A DNA stretch of 56,537 nucleotides from Streptomyces africanus. Its GTDB lineage: Bacteria > Actinomycetota > Actinomycetes > Streptomycetales > Streptomycetaceae. The notes beneath the pieces are model-generated. The model worked only from the letters and a program-made list of their open reading frames with translations. It was not told the origin of the DNA and did not search any database. Position 1 is the stretch's first letter. Each line of letters begins with the position of its first letter. The position numbers and the translations under genes are program-made. Location of the stretch: contig NZ_MUKA01000230.1 of the NCBI RefSeq assembly GCF_002150735.1, forward strand, positions 1 to 56,537. Reading direction: 5' to 3'. This document shows positions 42,331-51,410 of this stretch, piece after piece.

Positions 42331-42798
42331 CTACGCCGTCAGCCTCCGGTCCAGCGCCGTGACGGCGTCCCGGAAGGCCTTGACCTGAGCCGCCCGTACC
42401 GGCTTCATGGCGAGCCGGTACGCCGCCGTCCCGTCGGTCGCGAACGTCCACCGCACCCGGGTGCCGGTACCGGCCGGGGCGAGCCGCCACTCCTCGGCGA
42501 TCGCGCGCATCCCGGGCACGCTGGAGACGTCGACGCGATAGGCGTACACCTCGGGTGCCTCCGCCGCGATGATCGACTCCCGGAACCGGAGGCCACCCAC
42601 GAGCCGGATGTCGCGCCCCTTCCCGCCGTCGACCGGGCGGGCGGCCGTCACCTGGGGAAACCACTCGACCCAGCCGGGCACGTCCTCCAGTGCCCGGTAG
42701 ACCGCCTCCACCGGAGCGGAGATCACCAGCTCGGAGACGTGCCGTACGGGCGCGATCGCGATGAAGTCGAGCCCGACGGGGCGCAGACGGTGAGCCAT
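42331..42798 (-). CDS. SRPBCC-family protein (polyketide cyclase/START-like)
   Basis: A 155-residue START/Bet v1-like protein. The helix-grip pattern is visible: SELVISAPVEAVYRALEDVP then GWVEWFPQV near residues 22-51, a central beta sheet and a C-terminal helix (KPVRAAQVKAFRDAVTALD). Such proteins bind lipids or act as cyclases or stress proteins; here the ligand is unknown. ATG 42798 has AGGAGG upstream. Converges on the Cds1-like gene with a 30-base gap. Confidence 0.85.
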   Translation of the reverse strand: MAHRLRPVGLDFIAIAPVRHVSELVISAPVEAVYRALEDVPGWVEWFPQVTAARPVDGGKGRDIRLVGGLRFRESIIAAEAPEVYAYRVDVSSVPGMRAIAEEWRLAPAGTGTRVRWTFATDGTAAYRLAMKPVRAAQVKAFRDAVTALDRRLTA

Positions 42799-42861
42799 GG
42801 ACGAAGCCCTCCTGCAGGGGAGCGGGCGATGACCGGCAGCGTCACCCTAGCTGGCGGCCCG

Positions 42862-43695
42862 TCAGATGTCTGCCCCGTCCTCCTCGGGCTCCCCGGCCAC
42901 CACCAGCCGTCGCAGATGCTCCACGACCACACCGCGCGCCTCGTCCGGCAGGCCGGCGTCCGTCACGAGCGTGTCGATCCGCTCCAGCGAGGCGAACGAA
43001 CTCAGGCCCACCTTGCCCCACTTGGTGTGGTCGGCGACCACCACGACCCGCCGGGCCGACTGCACGAGCCGCCGGTTCGTCTCCGCCTCCGCGAGGTTCG
43101 GCGTCGACAGGCCGGCCTCGACCGATATGCCGTGCACCCCGAGGAACAGCAGGTCGAAGTGGAGCGCCGCGATCGCCTGGTCGGCCACCGGCCCCACCAG
43201 CGAGTCGGACGGGGTGCGCACCCCGCCGGTCAGCACGACCGTCGCCGCGCCCTGCCGTGGACCCGAGGTGCGCTGCGCCGCGTGGAAGACGTCGGCCACC
43301 CGCACCGAGTTGGTCACCACCGTCAGGTCCGGCACGTCCAGCAACTGCTGCGCCAGCGCGAATGTCGTCGTGCCGCCGGACAGGGCGATCGCCGCGCCCG
43401 GCGCGACCAGCTTGGCCGCGGCCCGCGCGATGTCCTCCTTGGCGGTCAGCTCCAGCCCCGACTTGGCCTCGAAGCCCGGTTCGTGCGTACTCGCCTCGAC
43501 CACCGGGACCGCGCCGCCGTGCACCTTCTCCAGCACGCCCTGACGGGCGAGCGCGTCGAGGTCGCGGCGGACCGTCATGTCCGACACGCCGAGCTTGCGC
43601 GTCAGCTCGTTGACCCGGACCCCGCCCCGGCGGCGGACCTCGTCGAGGATCAGGGATCGCCGCTGCTCCGCGAGGAGGTTCTGATTCTCGCTCAC
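42862..43695 (-). CDS. DeoR/GlpR-family sugar-responsive regulator
   Basis: A 277-residue DeoR repressor. The winged helix lies at residues 8-62 (VRVNELTRKLGVSDMTVRRD then LDALARQGVLEKVHGGAV). The C-terminal isomerase-like sensor domain carries ALSGGTTTFALAQQL, VFLGVHGIS-type LFLGVHGISVE, and VVVADHTKWGKVG. It probably responds to a sugar phosphate. No sugar gene is adjacent; the SIS-aldolase operon 17 kb away is a candidate target by family logic only. Confidence 0.92.
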   Translation of the reverse strand: MSENQNLLAEQRRSLILDEVRRRGGVRVNELTRKLGVSDMTVRRDLDALARQGVLEKVHGGAVPVVEASTHEPGFEAKSGLELTAKEDIARAAAKLVAPGAAIALSGGTTTFALAQQLLDVPDLTVVTNSVRVADVFHAAQRTSGPRQGAATVVLTGGVRTPSDSLVGPVADQAIAALHFDLLFLGVHGISVEAGLSTPNLAEAETNRRLVQSARRVVVVADHTKWGKVGLSSFASLERIDTLVTDAGLPDEARGVVVEHLRRLVVAGEPEEDGADI

Positions 43696-43867
43696 GTACG
43701 CTCCGGTCCTTTCGCCTCAATGCCGTCCGTCAGGCCCAGCACACCTGCCCCAACCAGGACATTCTCCCCCGGCTCCGGTGCGCGGACGCCTCATCCTCGC
43801 ATGTCGCGATGCCGGCGGCGCCACCGACCACTCGCCGCGCGTATGTCACCGGTCGCTCTCCGCAGGG

Positions 43868-43891
43868 TCACGGATCGGGGAGATTCCGTGA
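43868..43891. promoter_or_regulatory. Inverted repeat upstream of the membrane hydrolase gene
   Basis: TCACGGA at 43868-43874 and TCCGTGA at 43885-43891 with a ten-base centre, in the spacer between the DeoR gene and the next gene. Either could use it as operator. Confidence 0.45.
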
Positions 43892-43965
43892 CAGCAGGTG
43901 TGCGGCGCCGCGGAAGTGGAGATCCTTGTGCCCGCACGGACAGAGCCGACGGCGTGTCACGGGGG

Positions 43966-46395
43966 ATGTGCGAATCAGTGGAGCGTGCGCAGGAACAGGC
44001 CTCGACCGGCGGGCCGGACCAGCCCGCCCGGCGGCCCGGTGAGACCGGGACCGCTCTGGAACTCCTGGTCCACGGCGTGGGCGGCACCACGCCGCAGGAG
44101 ATGCTCGACGATCCGCGCACGGTGCGGATCACCGGCGACGGCATCGCGGCCGTCTTCCGGCGCGCCGACGACGTCGACGCGGAGACCAGCCCGGACGACC
44201 GCCGCCGCGACGGACCGGTGCCCGAGGCCTACGTCTGGTGCAACCTCACCTCGGGCAACGGCACCCGCGCCCTGTGGCTGTTGCTGCTGCCGTTCATGGT
44301 CGTCAACCTCGCCCACTGGATGCGCCCCCACGCCCGGGGCCGCCGCCGCACCGTGCGCCTGTACGGCCTCCTGGTGCGGCTCGCGGGGCTCACCCTGACG
44401 GTGCTGCTGGTCGCGGCGGCCTGCGAGGTCGCCCTCGACCTGGCGGCCTGGCAGTGCGCGGGCACACGCGCGTGCGCCGACCGGCACTCCTGGCTGGGCT
44501 TCCTCTCGCCCACCGTCTCGGACGGCGGCTGGTGGAGCAGCCCCGGCCGCAGACTCGCCCTGGCGTCCTTCGTCCCGACCGCCCTGACCGGTCTGCTGTG
44601 GTACCTGTCCCGGCGCACCTGGAGCGACTACGAGTCCCAGCAGCCGCCGGCCCGCGACCCCGAACCCGACGAGGCCGGCGACGGCCCGACCGCGCTGGGC
44701 CGGCCCGGCTTCTGGTACGGACGCCGGCTGGTGGCCCGGCTGCGCGCCGCGCACACCGCCGCCGGACTGCTCACGGTCGCCGCCGCGGTCGCCGGCACCG
44801 CCGCCCGCCACGACCGCGAGCCCGGCGGCCCCGCCACACTGAACACCCTGGGCCTGCTCCTGGAGGCGGCCCTGGCGGCCTGCGCCGTCGCCGTGGTCTG
44901 GGTGGTGTGCCGCCGGGGCCGCAGCGAAAGACGCCTCGACCGGGAACTCGACGAGCGCTTCGTACGACGCCTGCCGCTCGCCGCCCTCGTCCTGCTCGCC
45001 CTCGCCCTGCTGTACGCGGGCTGGGAACGCCCCGGCTGGGAGTCGGCCGGCCGGCTGCCGGGCGACGCCGCCTTCGGCGGTCTCGCCCTGGCCCAGGGCC
45101 TGCTCGTGATCGTCCTCGCCGGCGTCGCTCACGCGCTGCACCGCACCGAGCCCGACCGGCGTGCCGTCCTGAAGGGCCTCGGCGGACCGGCCGTCGCGAT
45201 GCTGGCCTGCGCCCTGGGCGGCGTGATGTCCGGCGGCGTGTCGCAGCGGGTGTCCGACTGGCTGGACGGCACCGGGACGTCGATCGACGGCCCGCCGGTC
45301 CTGCTGACCTGGCAGGCGTCCGTGATCCCGCCCCTGATCGTGGTGCTGCTGGTGCTCTTCGGCTGGCTGGCCCACCGCGCCTGGCAGCTCGCCCGCGCCG
45401 AACGCGAGGCGGTGGCCCGCGACTACCCGGACGAGGCCCAGGACCGTGCCCGCACCCGCCGTATCGCCTACACCCGCGCGATGGCCTCGCTCACCGACCG
45501 GGGACCCCGCGTCGTCGCCGTCACCTCCGGTGTCACCCTGCTGCTGGGCGCAGCAGCCCTCGTGGGCGCCCTGGCCACCGACGAGACGCCGGGCGAGGCG
45601 GCGCAGGGCACCTACCCCCTCGTCCACGGCGCCGCCGAGACCGCCGAGGCCCTCGGCTCCTGGCTGATCGGCCTCGGCTTCATCCTGTTCGTCACCTGGG
45701 GCAGGCGCGCCTACAAGGACGCCGCGGCACGCCGCACCATCGGCATCCTGTGGGACGTCGGCACCTTCTGGCCGCGCGCCGCCCACCCCTTCGCCCCGCC
45801 CTGCTACGCCGAACGCGCGGTGCCCGACCTGACCTGGCGGATCGCGACCTGGACCCGTGTCACCGGTGGACGGCTGGTCATCTCCGGGCACTCGCAGGGC
45901 AGCGTCCTCGCCGCCGCCGCGGCCTGGCAACTCGCGCCGTCCACCCGCAGACGCGTCGCGCTGCTGACGTACGGCTCCCCGCTGGAGCGGCTCTACGGCC
46001 GCTGGTTCCCGGCGCACTTCGGTCCCGCCGCGCTCAGCTCCCTGCACCGGGAGGTCGACTGCTGGCGCAACCTGTACCGGCTCACCGACCCCATCGGGGG
46101 CCCGGTGCGCCTGCCCGGCAACCACGACCTCGGGGTCGACCACGTGCCGCTGATGGACCCCCTCTCCTACGGCCGTACCGACCTGCATCCGCTGCCGGCG
46201 CCGATCCTCGGCCACTCCGACTACCAGGCGGACCCGGCGTTCGCCGAGGAGCGCCGCACACTGCTGGCCCGGCTGCGGCCCGGCCTGCCGGCACCCCGCC
46301 ACACGGCCGAGCAGCCCTGCCCGGGCCCGGAGGCGGAGCCGGGCGCGGAGGCCGGCCCCGGTCCTCAGAGCAGCTCGGGCAGGTCCTCCGCGTAG
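43966..46395 (+). CDS. Membrane protein with split alpha/beta-hydrolase fold
   Basis: An 809-residue protein. Near the N-terminus ELLVHGVGGTTPQEMLDD looks like the first strand and oxyanion loop of an alpha/beta hydrolase. About eight to ten hydrophobic segments follow between residues 105 and 590 (for example ALWLLLLPFMVVNLAHWM). The hydrolase fold then resumes with LVISGHSQGSVLAAAAAWQL (nucleophile Ser at about 643), YRLTDPIGG as Asp candidate and ILGHSDYQ as His candidate. The substrate is unknown; lipid or cell-wall ester is a guess. The start is uncertain: GTG 43954, ATG 43966 and GTG 43978 are all in frame. The stop overlaps the convergent AAA gene by 31 bases. Confidence 0.8.
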   Translation: MCESVERAQEQASTGGPDQPARRPGETGTALELLVHGVGGTTPQEMLDDPRTVRITGDGIAAVFRRADDVDAETSPDDRRRDGPVPEAYVWCNLTSGNGTRALWLLLLPFMVVNLAHWMRPHARGRRRTVRLYGLLVRLAGLTLTVLLVAAACEVALDLAAWQCAGTRACADRHSWLGFLSPTVSDGGWWSSPGRRLALASFVPTALTGLLWYLSRRTWSDYESQQPPARDPEPDEAGDGPTALGRPGFWYGRRLVARLRAAHTAAGLLTVAAAVAGTAARHDREPGGPATLNTLGLLLEAALAACAVAVVWVVCRRGRSERRLDRELDERFVRRLPLAALVLLALALLYAGWERPGWESAGRLPGDAAFGGLALAQGLLVIVLAGVAHALHRTEPDRRAVLKGLGGPAVAMLACALGGVMSGGVSQRVSDWLDGTGTSIDGPPVLLTWQASVIPPLIVVLLVLFGWLAHRAWQLARAEREAVARDYPDEAQDRARTRRIAYTRAMASLTDRGPRVVAVTSGVTLLLGAAALVGALATDETPGEAAQGTYPLVHGAAETAEALGSWLIGLGFILFVTWGRRAYKDAAARRTIGILWDVGTFWPRAAHPFAPPCYAERAVPDLTWRIATWTRVTGGRLVISGHSQGSVLAAAAAWQLAPSTRRRVALLTYGSPLERLYGRWFPAHFGPAALSSLHREVDCWRNLYRLTDPIGGPVRLPGNHDLGVDHVPLMDPLSYGRTDLHPLPAPILGHSDYQADPAFAEERRTLLARLRPGLPAPRHTAEQPCPGPEAEPGAEAGPGPQSSSGRSSA

Positions 46396-48806
46396 AGCAG
46401 GGTCAGGTCGTCCGTGCTGGGCTCGGGGAGCTGGGCGACCCGGCTCGCGTGGCGCTCCACCATCGCCTCGAAGGTCTGCCGGGCGGTACGGCCGTTGCCG
46501 AACGCCGGGCCCTTCGGGATCTCCGCGAAGTACGTCCGCAGGGCCTGCGCCGCGCCCTCCGCCAGCCGGTACTCGTGCTCATCGGCCTGCTGCTCCACGA
46601 TCCGCAGCAGGTCCTCGGGGCCGTAGTCGCTGAAGGTGATGGTCCGTGAGAACCGGGACGCCACCCCGGGGTTGACCGACAGGAAGCGCTCCATCTCCGC
46701 CGTGTAGCCCGCGACGATCACCACGACCGCGTCCCGGTGGTCCTCCATCAGCTTCACCAGCGTGTCGATGGCCTCCTTGCCGAAGTCGCGGCCCGCGTCC
46801 TCGGGGGAGAGCGCGTACGCCTCGTCGATGAACAGCACACCGCCGCGCGCCTTCTCGAAGGCCTCCTGCGTGCGGATCGCGGTCGAGCCGATGTGCTCGC
46901 CCACCAGGTCGACCCGGGACACCTCGACCAGGTGGCCCTTCTCCAGCACACCGAGCGACGCGAGGATCTCGCCGTACAGCCGGGCGACCGTCGTCTTGCC
47001 CGTGCCGGGGGAGCCGGTGAAGACCAGGTGCCGCTTGACCGACGCCGCCTTCAGGCCCGCCTGCTGCCGGCGCCGGCCCACCTCGATCATGTCGGTGAGG
47101 GCGCGCACCTCGCGCTTGACGCTCTCCAGGCCGACCAGCGCGTCCAGTTCACCGAGGACGTCCTTGGAGCTGCGGGCCGGCTGCTCGGGTTCCGCGGCCG
47201 GGGCCGCGGCCGGGGGCTCCGGTTCGGTGCGCTGCCCCGGCACCGCGCCCAGCAGGCCGGGGGAGTGGCTCACCGTCTGCACGGCCGTCTCCCGCGCCGC
47301 CGGTGCCCGCAGCCCCGCGCTCTCGTCGCTGGTGCAGTCCTCGACCAGCGGGCCCGCCCCGGACGACGCGTCCGCGCCGCTGTCCGCGAACTCGTAACCG
47401 CCGCGCGCGCACCGCTCCGTGCGGCACTTCCGCAAGCTCGTACGGCTGCCGTCGATCACATGGAAGCCGTAGCCGCCGCTGCCCGTCACCCGGCAGTTGT
47501 GGAAGCTGCCGCGGCCGCCGGCCGAGACGTACACCCCCGCCTCCGCGGGTGAGTCGACCGTGCAGCGCTCCACCGTGGGATCGGCGCCCTTGGTGACGAT
47601 GACGCCGGTCTGGGTGCCGTCCAGCGTGCAGTTGCTGAGGGTGCCGCCGCTGCCGTGGTCGCGGAACCAGGCGCCTGTGGCCGCGTCCCGGATCCGGCAG
47701 TCGTCGAGCTGCGCGGTCGCCCCGTCGCTCACCGACACGGCCGTGTTGCGCACCTGCGACAGGTCGCTGTCGACGACGTCCGCGCGCGAGCCGCGGTCGA
47801 GGACGAACAGGGCGTCCGGCACGTCGTGCACCCGGCACGAGTCGAGCACCGCGGTGGCGCCGTCGCTCACCCACACCGCGGGGTAGTCGCCCGTGCTGTC
47901 GAAGATCTCGCACTGGTTGGCGTCCACGCGCGTGCCCGGGTCCCACACCGACAGGCCGTTGCGCCCGAACTGCCGCACCGTGGTGCGCGTCAGCGTGAGG
48001 ACGGAGCGGGACCGCAGGTCGACCGCGTTCTCCGGGATGTCGTGGATACGGCAGTCGGCGAGCGTCAGCACCGCGTCCGTGTCGAGCGTGACACCGTCGG
48101 CCGTCGTGCGGTGCACATCGCAGTCCGTGAGGTGCGCGGTGGCCCGGCCGGTGATCTGCACACCGCTGCCCCGGACCTCGTAGATCTCGCAGCCCACCGC
48201 CTCCAGGGCGGAGTTCTCCCCGGTCGCCGAGAGGCCCGAGCCCGAGGTGTGGTGCACCCGGCAGCGCTCCAGACGGGGGTGGGCGCCGCCGCGCACCGCC
48301 ACGCCCGCCTGGCCGGCCGCGACGACCTCGCACTCCTCGAACACCCCGCCCGCACCGTCGAGCACGGCGATGCCGATGCCCGCCGGATTGTCGACGGCGC
48401 AGCGCCGGACCGTGGGCCGGGCGCTGCCGCGCACCTCGATCCCGGCCGCCGACCGCGTGACCACCCGGACGTTGCTCAGCTCCGGTGTGCCCTCCTCCAC
48501 CAGCACCGCTGGGGCCGCCGCGTCCTGGCCTTCCACGTGCAGGTCCTGGACCACCGCCGAGGCGCGCACGGTCAGCGGCACGCCGTCCACGGGCGCGATC
48601 CGCACCGAGCCGGGGGAGCCCTCGGGGCCGCGCAGGGTCACCGCGCGCTGCACGACGAGGTTCTCCCGGTAGGTGCCGGGGGCGACCGTGAGGACATCTC
48701 CGTCGGCCGCGGCCTCCAGGGCGGCGGCGAGCGATGCGTACTCACCCGTGCGGCGCCGCCACCGCGACGTGCCGGTGTGCGTCACCTGGACCGTGCCCTG
48801 TGCCAT
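46365..48806 (-). CDS. Right-handed beta-helix / AAA+ ATPase fusion (CbxX/EccA-type)
   Basis: An 813-residue fusion. Residues about 20-470 are parallel beta-helix repeats of some 22-23 residues, with recurring D-C-x-V/I-H and G-x-x-V-x-x-G-A patterns (LTDCDVHRTTADGVTLD, LDSCRVHDVPDALFVLD). A Pro/Ala-rich linker (near 505-530) leads to an AAA+ domain: LDALVGLESVKREVRALTD, Walker A FTGSPGTGKTTVARL near 595, Walker B GVLFIDEAYAL near 658 and sensor arginines in GVASRFSRTITF. The ATPase matches the CbxX/CfqX and EccA C-terminal group. It is cytosolic by lack of signal peptide. ATG 48806; upstream in-frame codons are Arg-rich and without a ribosome site. Confidence 0.9.
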   Translation of the reverse strand: MAQGTVQVTHTGTSRWRRRTGEYASLAAALEAAADGDVLTVAPGTYRENLVVQRAVTLRGPEGSPGSVRIAPVDGVPLTVRASAVVQDLHVEGQDAAAPAVLVEEGTPELSNVRVVTRSAAGIEVRGSARPTVRRCAVDNPAGIGIAVLDGAGGVFEECEVVAAGQAGVAVRGGAHPRLERCRVHHTSGSGLSATGENSALEAVGCEIYEVRGSGVQITGRATAHLTDCDVHRTTADGVTLDTDAVLTLADCRIHDIPENAVDLRSRSVLTLTRTTVRQFGRNGLSVWDPGTRVDANQCEIFDSTGDYPAVWVSDGATAVLDSCRVHDVPDALFVLDRGSRADVVDSDLSQVRNTAVSVSDGATAQLDDCRIRDAATGAWFRDHGSGGTLSNCTLDGTQTGVIVTKGADPTVERCTVDSPAEAGVYVSAGGRGSFHNCRVTGSGGYGFHVIDGSRTSLRKCRTERCARGGYEFADSGADASSGAGPLVEDCTSDESAGLRAPAARETAVQTVSHSPGLLGAVPGQRTEPEPPAAAPAAEPEQPARSSKDVLGELDALVGLESVKREVRALTDMIEVGRRRQQAGLKAASVKRHLVFTGSPGTGKTTVARLYGEILASLGVLEKGHLVEVSRVDLVGEHIGSTAIRTQEAFEKARGGVLFIDEAYALSPEDAGRDFGKEAIDTLVKLMEDHRDAVVVIVAGYTAEMERFLSVNPGVASRFSRTITFSDYGPEDLLRIVEQQADEHEYRLAEGAAQALRTYFAEIPKGPAFGNGRTARQTFEAMVERHASRVAQLPEPSTDDLTLLYAEDLPELL

Positions 48807-49034
48807 GGTGTAGCTGTGCCCCCACCTCGGTCGTACTGATGGCTCGTTCGCCTTCGGGGCGCTCCCGCCGGTGCCGGGACCGCGACCGTGCCGGGCCCCT
48901 GGGGCCTGCGCGCGCACGCGGCATCGAGACCGGCGCGCCCCTCCTGCTCGCTCGCGCGCGGGTTGTGCCGAACGGTTCGGCCGGACCACCGTAGCGTGCG
49001 CGCGGGTGGTGGGTTGACCAGAGCCGGAAGGCTG

Positions 49035-49640
49035 TCAGCTGCCGGTGCCCGTCCTGCCCCAGTCCGGGCCCGCCTTGTCCCATGCCTGGTCCCAACGGGC
49101 GTACCTGCGGCGGACCATGCGCCAGACGATCAGCCGTCTGCCGCCCTCTATGAGACCGCCGGCCGCGAGGGCCGCGCCGAAGCCGGCGAGGACCGCGTGC
49201 GTCGACGCCGTCGCGGAGTCGAGGGGGCGGGCCACCATCCGGCCCTGCCGGTCGGTCCATATCCGGAACTCGTCGTCCGGCTGCGGGTCCTTGAGGCTCG
49301 CCAGCGCCGAGCCGTGACGCGCGGTGCCGTCCGGTGCCGTCCAGTCGGCGAGGACGCGGGTGCGCAGATCCCGGCCCGTGGACGTCTCCGGGTCGGCGTC
49401 CAGCGGGGAGCGGTCGAGCTCGCGGACCACTGTGGCCGTCACCAGATGCCGCGCTCGGTGCTGCTCGCGGACGGAGCGCTGAAGGGCGTCCTGCGCGGCG
49501 CCCCCGACGAGGGAACCGGCCAGCGGGGCGACGAGGAGGATCAGCACCAGAGCGGCCAGCGCCAGCCAGGCCTCGGCCAGATCGGTGGCGCGGCACAGCG
49601 GATTGCGCCGCCAGCGCCAGAGTCCACTGATCGCTCGCAC
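49035..49640 (-). CDS. Rv1733c-like membrane protein
   Basis: A 201-residue protein with two membrane segments, LALAALVLILLVAPLAGSLV (near 27-46) and STHAVLAGFGAALAAGG (near 150), flanking an exposed domain with VVRELDRSPL and DEFRIWTDRQGRMV. It begins with ISGLWRWRRNPLCRATDLAE, the pattern of Streptomyces relatives of Mycobacterium Rv1733c. No biochemical function is known. GTG 49640 is preferred because GGAAGGGG lies nine bases upstream; GTG 49649 touches that site. Confidence 0.8.
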   Translation of the reverse strand: MRAISGLWRWRRNPLCRATDLAEAWLALAALVLILLVAPLAGSLVGGAAQDALQRSVREQHRARHLVTATVVRELDRSPLDADPETSTGRDLRTRVLADWTAPDGTARHGSALASLKDPQPDDEFRIWTDRQGRMVARPLDSATASTHAVLAGFGAALAAGGLIEGGRRLIVWRMVRRRYARWDQAWDKAGPDWGRTGTGS

Positions 49641-49749
49641 TGCCTGCACCCCCTTCCCGCTCCGTGATAACCCCCGGCGGAGCCCTCCACGTGCCAACCC
49701 GGCGAAGAGAGAGGGAAATCACCTCTCACCGGCGACTCTCATGAACTTC

Positions 49750-50643
49750 TCACACAAGGCCAACGCCCGGGCGCCCGGGGCGGTTCCCGCCCCGGGCGCG
49801 GACCTCCGGCCGGATCTGTTCGAGGATTCTCACCGGGTCACCGACCCGGATCGTGCCGCCGGACAGGGGCACCAGGTTCTGCCCGAAGACCAGCTTGCCG
49901 CCGAGCCGCCGGTGCCGCCCCAGGCTGTACAGGGGCTCCCGGCCGCGCTCGCCGGTGCCCTGGTCGGTGGTGGTCACCACGCACCGGCCGCAGGTCTTGG
50001 CGACGCGGAAGGACACCTCTCCGATGGCGAGACGCGACCAGTTGTCCTCGGCCCAGGCGTCGGTGCCCGCCACGACCACGCTCGGCCGGAAACGGTTCAT
50101 GGGCAGCGGGCCCTCCTCGGCGTGGTCACCCTGCGCGATCAGGGCGTTGAGGGCGGCGAGGGAGGCCGTGGTGGTGAGCAGCAGCGGAAAGCCGTCGGCG
50201 AAGGAGACGGTCTCGCCGGGACGCGCGTACTCCGGGTCGACGGGCCGGCGCGTGGCCGGGTCGTCCATGTACGCGAGGCGCACGCCGATGCCGAGATAGG
50301 CGCTGCACCAGGCGTGCGCGGCCTCGTCCTCGGCGGGAACCGCGTCGACCTTGTCGCGGAAGAGCTCCGCCGGCACCGTGCCCGACGGCCGGGGAACGGG
50401 CACCGTCAGGGGCTCCATGCCGGGTGCGGACAGCCGGACGCCGCCGTCCGGCTGAAGCTCGGCGGCGGCCAGTGCGAGGCGGGGCTGCTGGCGTTGCGTG
50501 ACGACCTTGCCCCCGTCGTCGATCAGCACCCAGCGCCGGTCTCCGGCGAGCCCCCAGGGCTCCACGACGGCCTCCCGGGGCGCGAGGCCCCGGACCGCCT
50601 TGACCGGGTGGACGTGGATCGAGTGCAGGTGTGCGTTCCCCAT
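49750..50643 (-). CDS. MOSC-domain protein with N-terminal beta barrel
   Basis: A 297-residue molybdenum cofactor sulfurase C-terminal (MOSC) protein, YcbX/mARC-like. The N-terminal barrel starts LHSIHVHPVKAVRGL then GLAGDRRWVLID. The MOSC domain has NRFRPSVVVAG then AKTCGRCVVTTTDQGTG, where the conserved Cys in RC-x5-D would bind the molybdenum cofactor. Members reduce N-hydroxylated compounds or handle cofactor sulfur. No ferredoxin domain is attached, so an outside electron donor is needed. Confidence 0.9.
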   Translation of the reverse strand: MGNAHLHSIHVHPVKAVRGLAPREAVVEPWGLAGDRRWVLIDDGGKVVTQRQQPRLALAAAELQPDGGVRLSAPGMEPLTVPVPRPSGTVPAELFRDKVDAVPAEDEAAHAWCSAYLGIGVRLAYMDDPATRRPVDPEYARPGETVSFADGFPLLLTTTASLAALNALIAQGDHAEEGPLPMNRFRPSVVVAGTDAWAEDNWSRLAIGEVSFRVAKTCGRCVVTTTDQGTGERGREPLYSLGRHRRLGGKLVFGQNLVPLSGGTIRVGDPVRILEQIRPEVRARGGNRPGRPGVGLV

Positions 50644-50688
50644 GGGGCCATCGTGCCAGCCGGCACCGACAGCCCCCGGGCGGGCGGC

Positions 50689-51120
50689 TCAGTAACCGCG
50701 GTACTGCTGGTTGTTGTACGGGTCCTGATAGGGCGCCTGGGCGGGCCGGGGAGCCGCGGGGCGCATCGCCTCGTAGCCCGCGCCGGGTACCGCCGGGCGC
50801 GGCTGCTGCGACTGGGGGCCGGGGTAGCCGCGCGGTGCGGTGGCCTGCTGCGGGATGTACGCCGCGGGCGCCTGCTGGAGCGGTGCGGGCTGTGGCGCCT
50901 GCGGATAGCCGTAGGCGGGCTGGGCCGGGGCCGCCGGAAGAGCGGGCAGCGCCGAGGGGAGGGCGGGCAGGTTGCCGCCGGGCGTGTCGTACTGCGCGGG
51001 GACCCGGATCGGGGCGATCTGCGGGGTGCCCCGCTCGGCGACGAGCTTGTCGTAGATCGGGGTGTCCGGGAAGGAGGCGGAGTAGTAGCCGCCGCCATAG
51101 GTGGAGCGGGGGGAGGTCAT
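50689..51120 (-). CDS. Pro/Gln/Tyr-rich conserved Streptomyces protein (DUF6643-like)
   Basis: A 143-residue protein. The first 40 residues look conserved (STYGGGYYSASFPDTPIYDK then LVAERGTPQIAPI), the rest is low-complexity Pro/Ala/Gln/Tyr ending in YNNQQYRGY. It resembles what I recall as DUF6643, found next to tellurium-resistance-type genes. No signal peptide or enzyme motif is visible. It diverges from the TerD gene. Confidence 0.75.
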   Translation of the reverse strand: MTSPRSTYGGGYYSASFPDTPIYDKLVAERGTPQIAPIRVPAQYDTPGGNLPALPSALPALPAAPAQPAYGYPQAPQPAPLQQAPAAYIPQQATAPRGYPGPQSQQPRPAVPGAGYEAMRPAAPRPAQAPYQDPYNNQQYRGY

Positions 51121-51290
51121 GGCACATAAGTTAAGCCCACGATGTGCTGGTTGGGGAGACCGATAAGAGGGTTGTTTTCCGTGTCCGCAGTGACCCGGTA
51201 TCCCCAATGCGAGCGAACTCGGCAAAAAGGGGCACCGGACAGGGTTCTGATCGTGTAAAGGCCGAGTTCCGGGCGGGTTACCAGGGGTTG

Positions 51291-51310
51291 GCCACCGGTC
51301 TTCCGGTGGC
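51291..51310. promoter_or_regulatory. Perfect stem-loop in the spacer upstream of the terD-like gene
   Basis: GCCACCGG (51291-51298), TCTT loop, CCGGTGGC (51303-51310). It lies 100 bases before the start codon, in the likely 5' leader or promoter zone of the divergent pair. Confidence 0.5.
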
Positions 51311-51410
51311 GGTGCATGGGAGTTCGCCGCGGGGAGGAATAGGTTGTGCGGACGGAACTCGACGGACGGCCGGGATGTGCCTGGCGCGGCGACACGCAAT
51401 GGGGGCGGAC

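Noticed and set aside
46365..48806. Type VII secretion locus
   Set aside because: The ATPase resembles EccA, but no WXG100, EccB, EccC, EccD or mycosin gene is present in the window.
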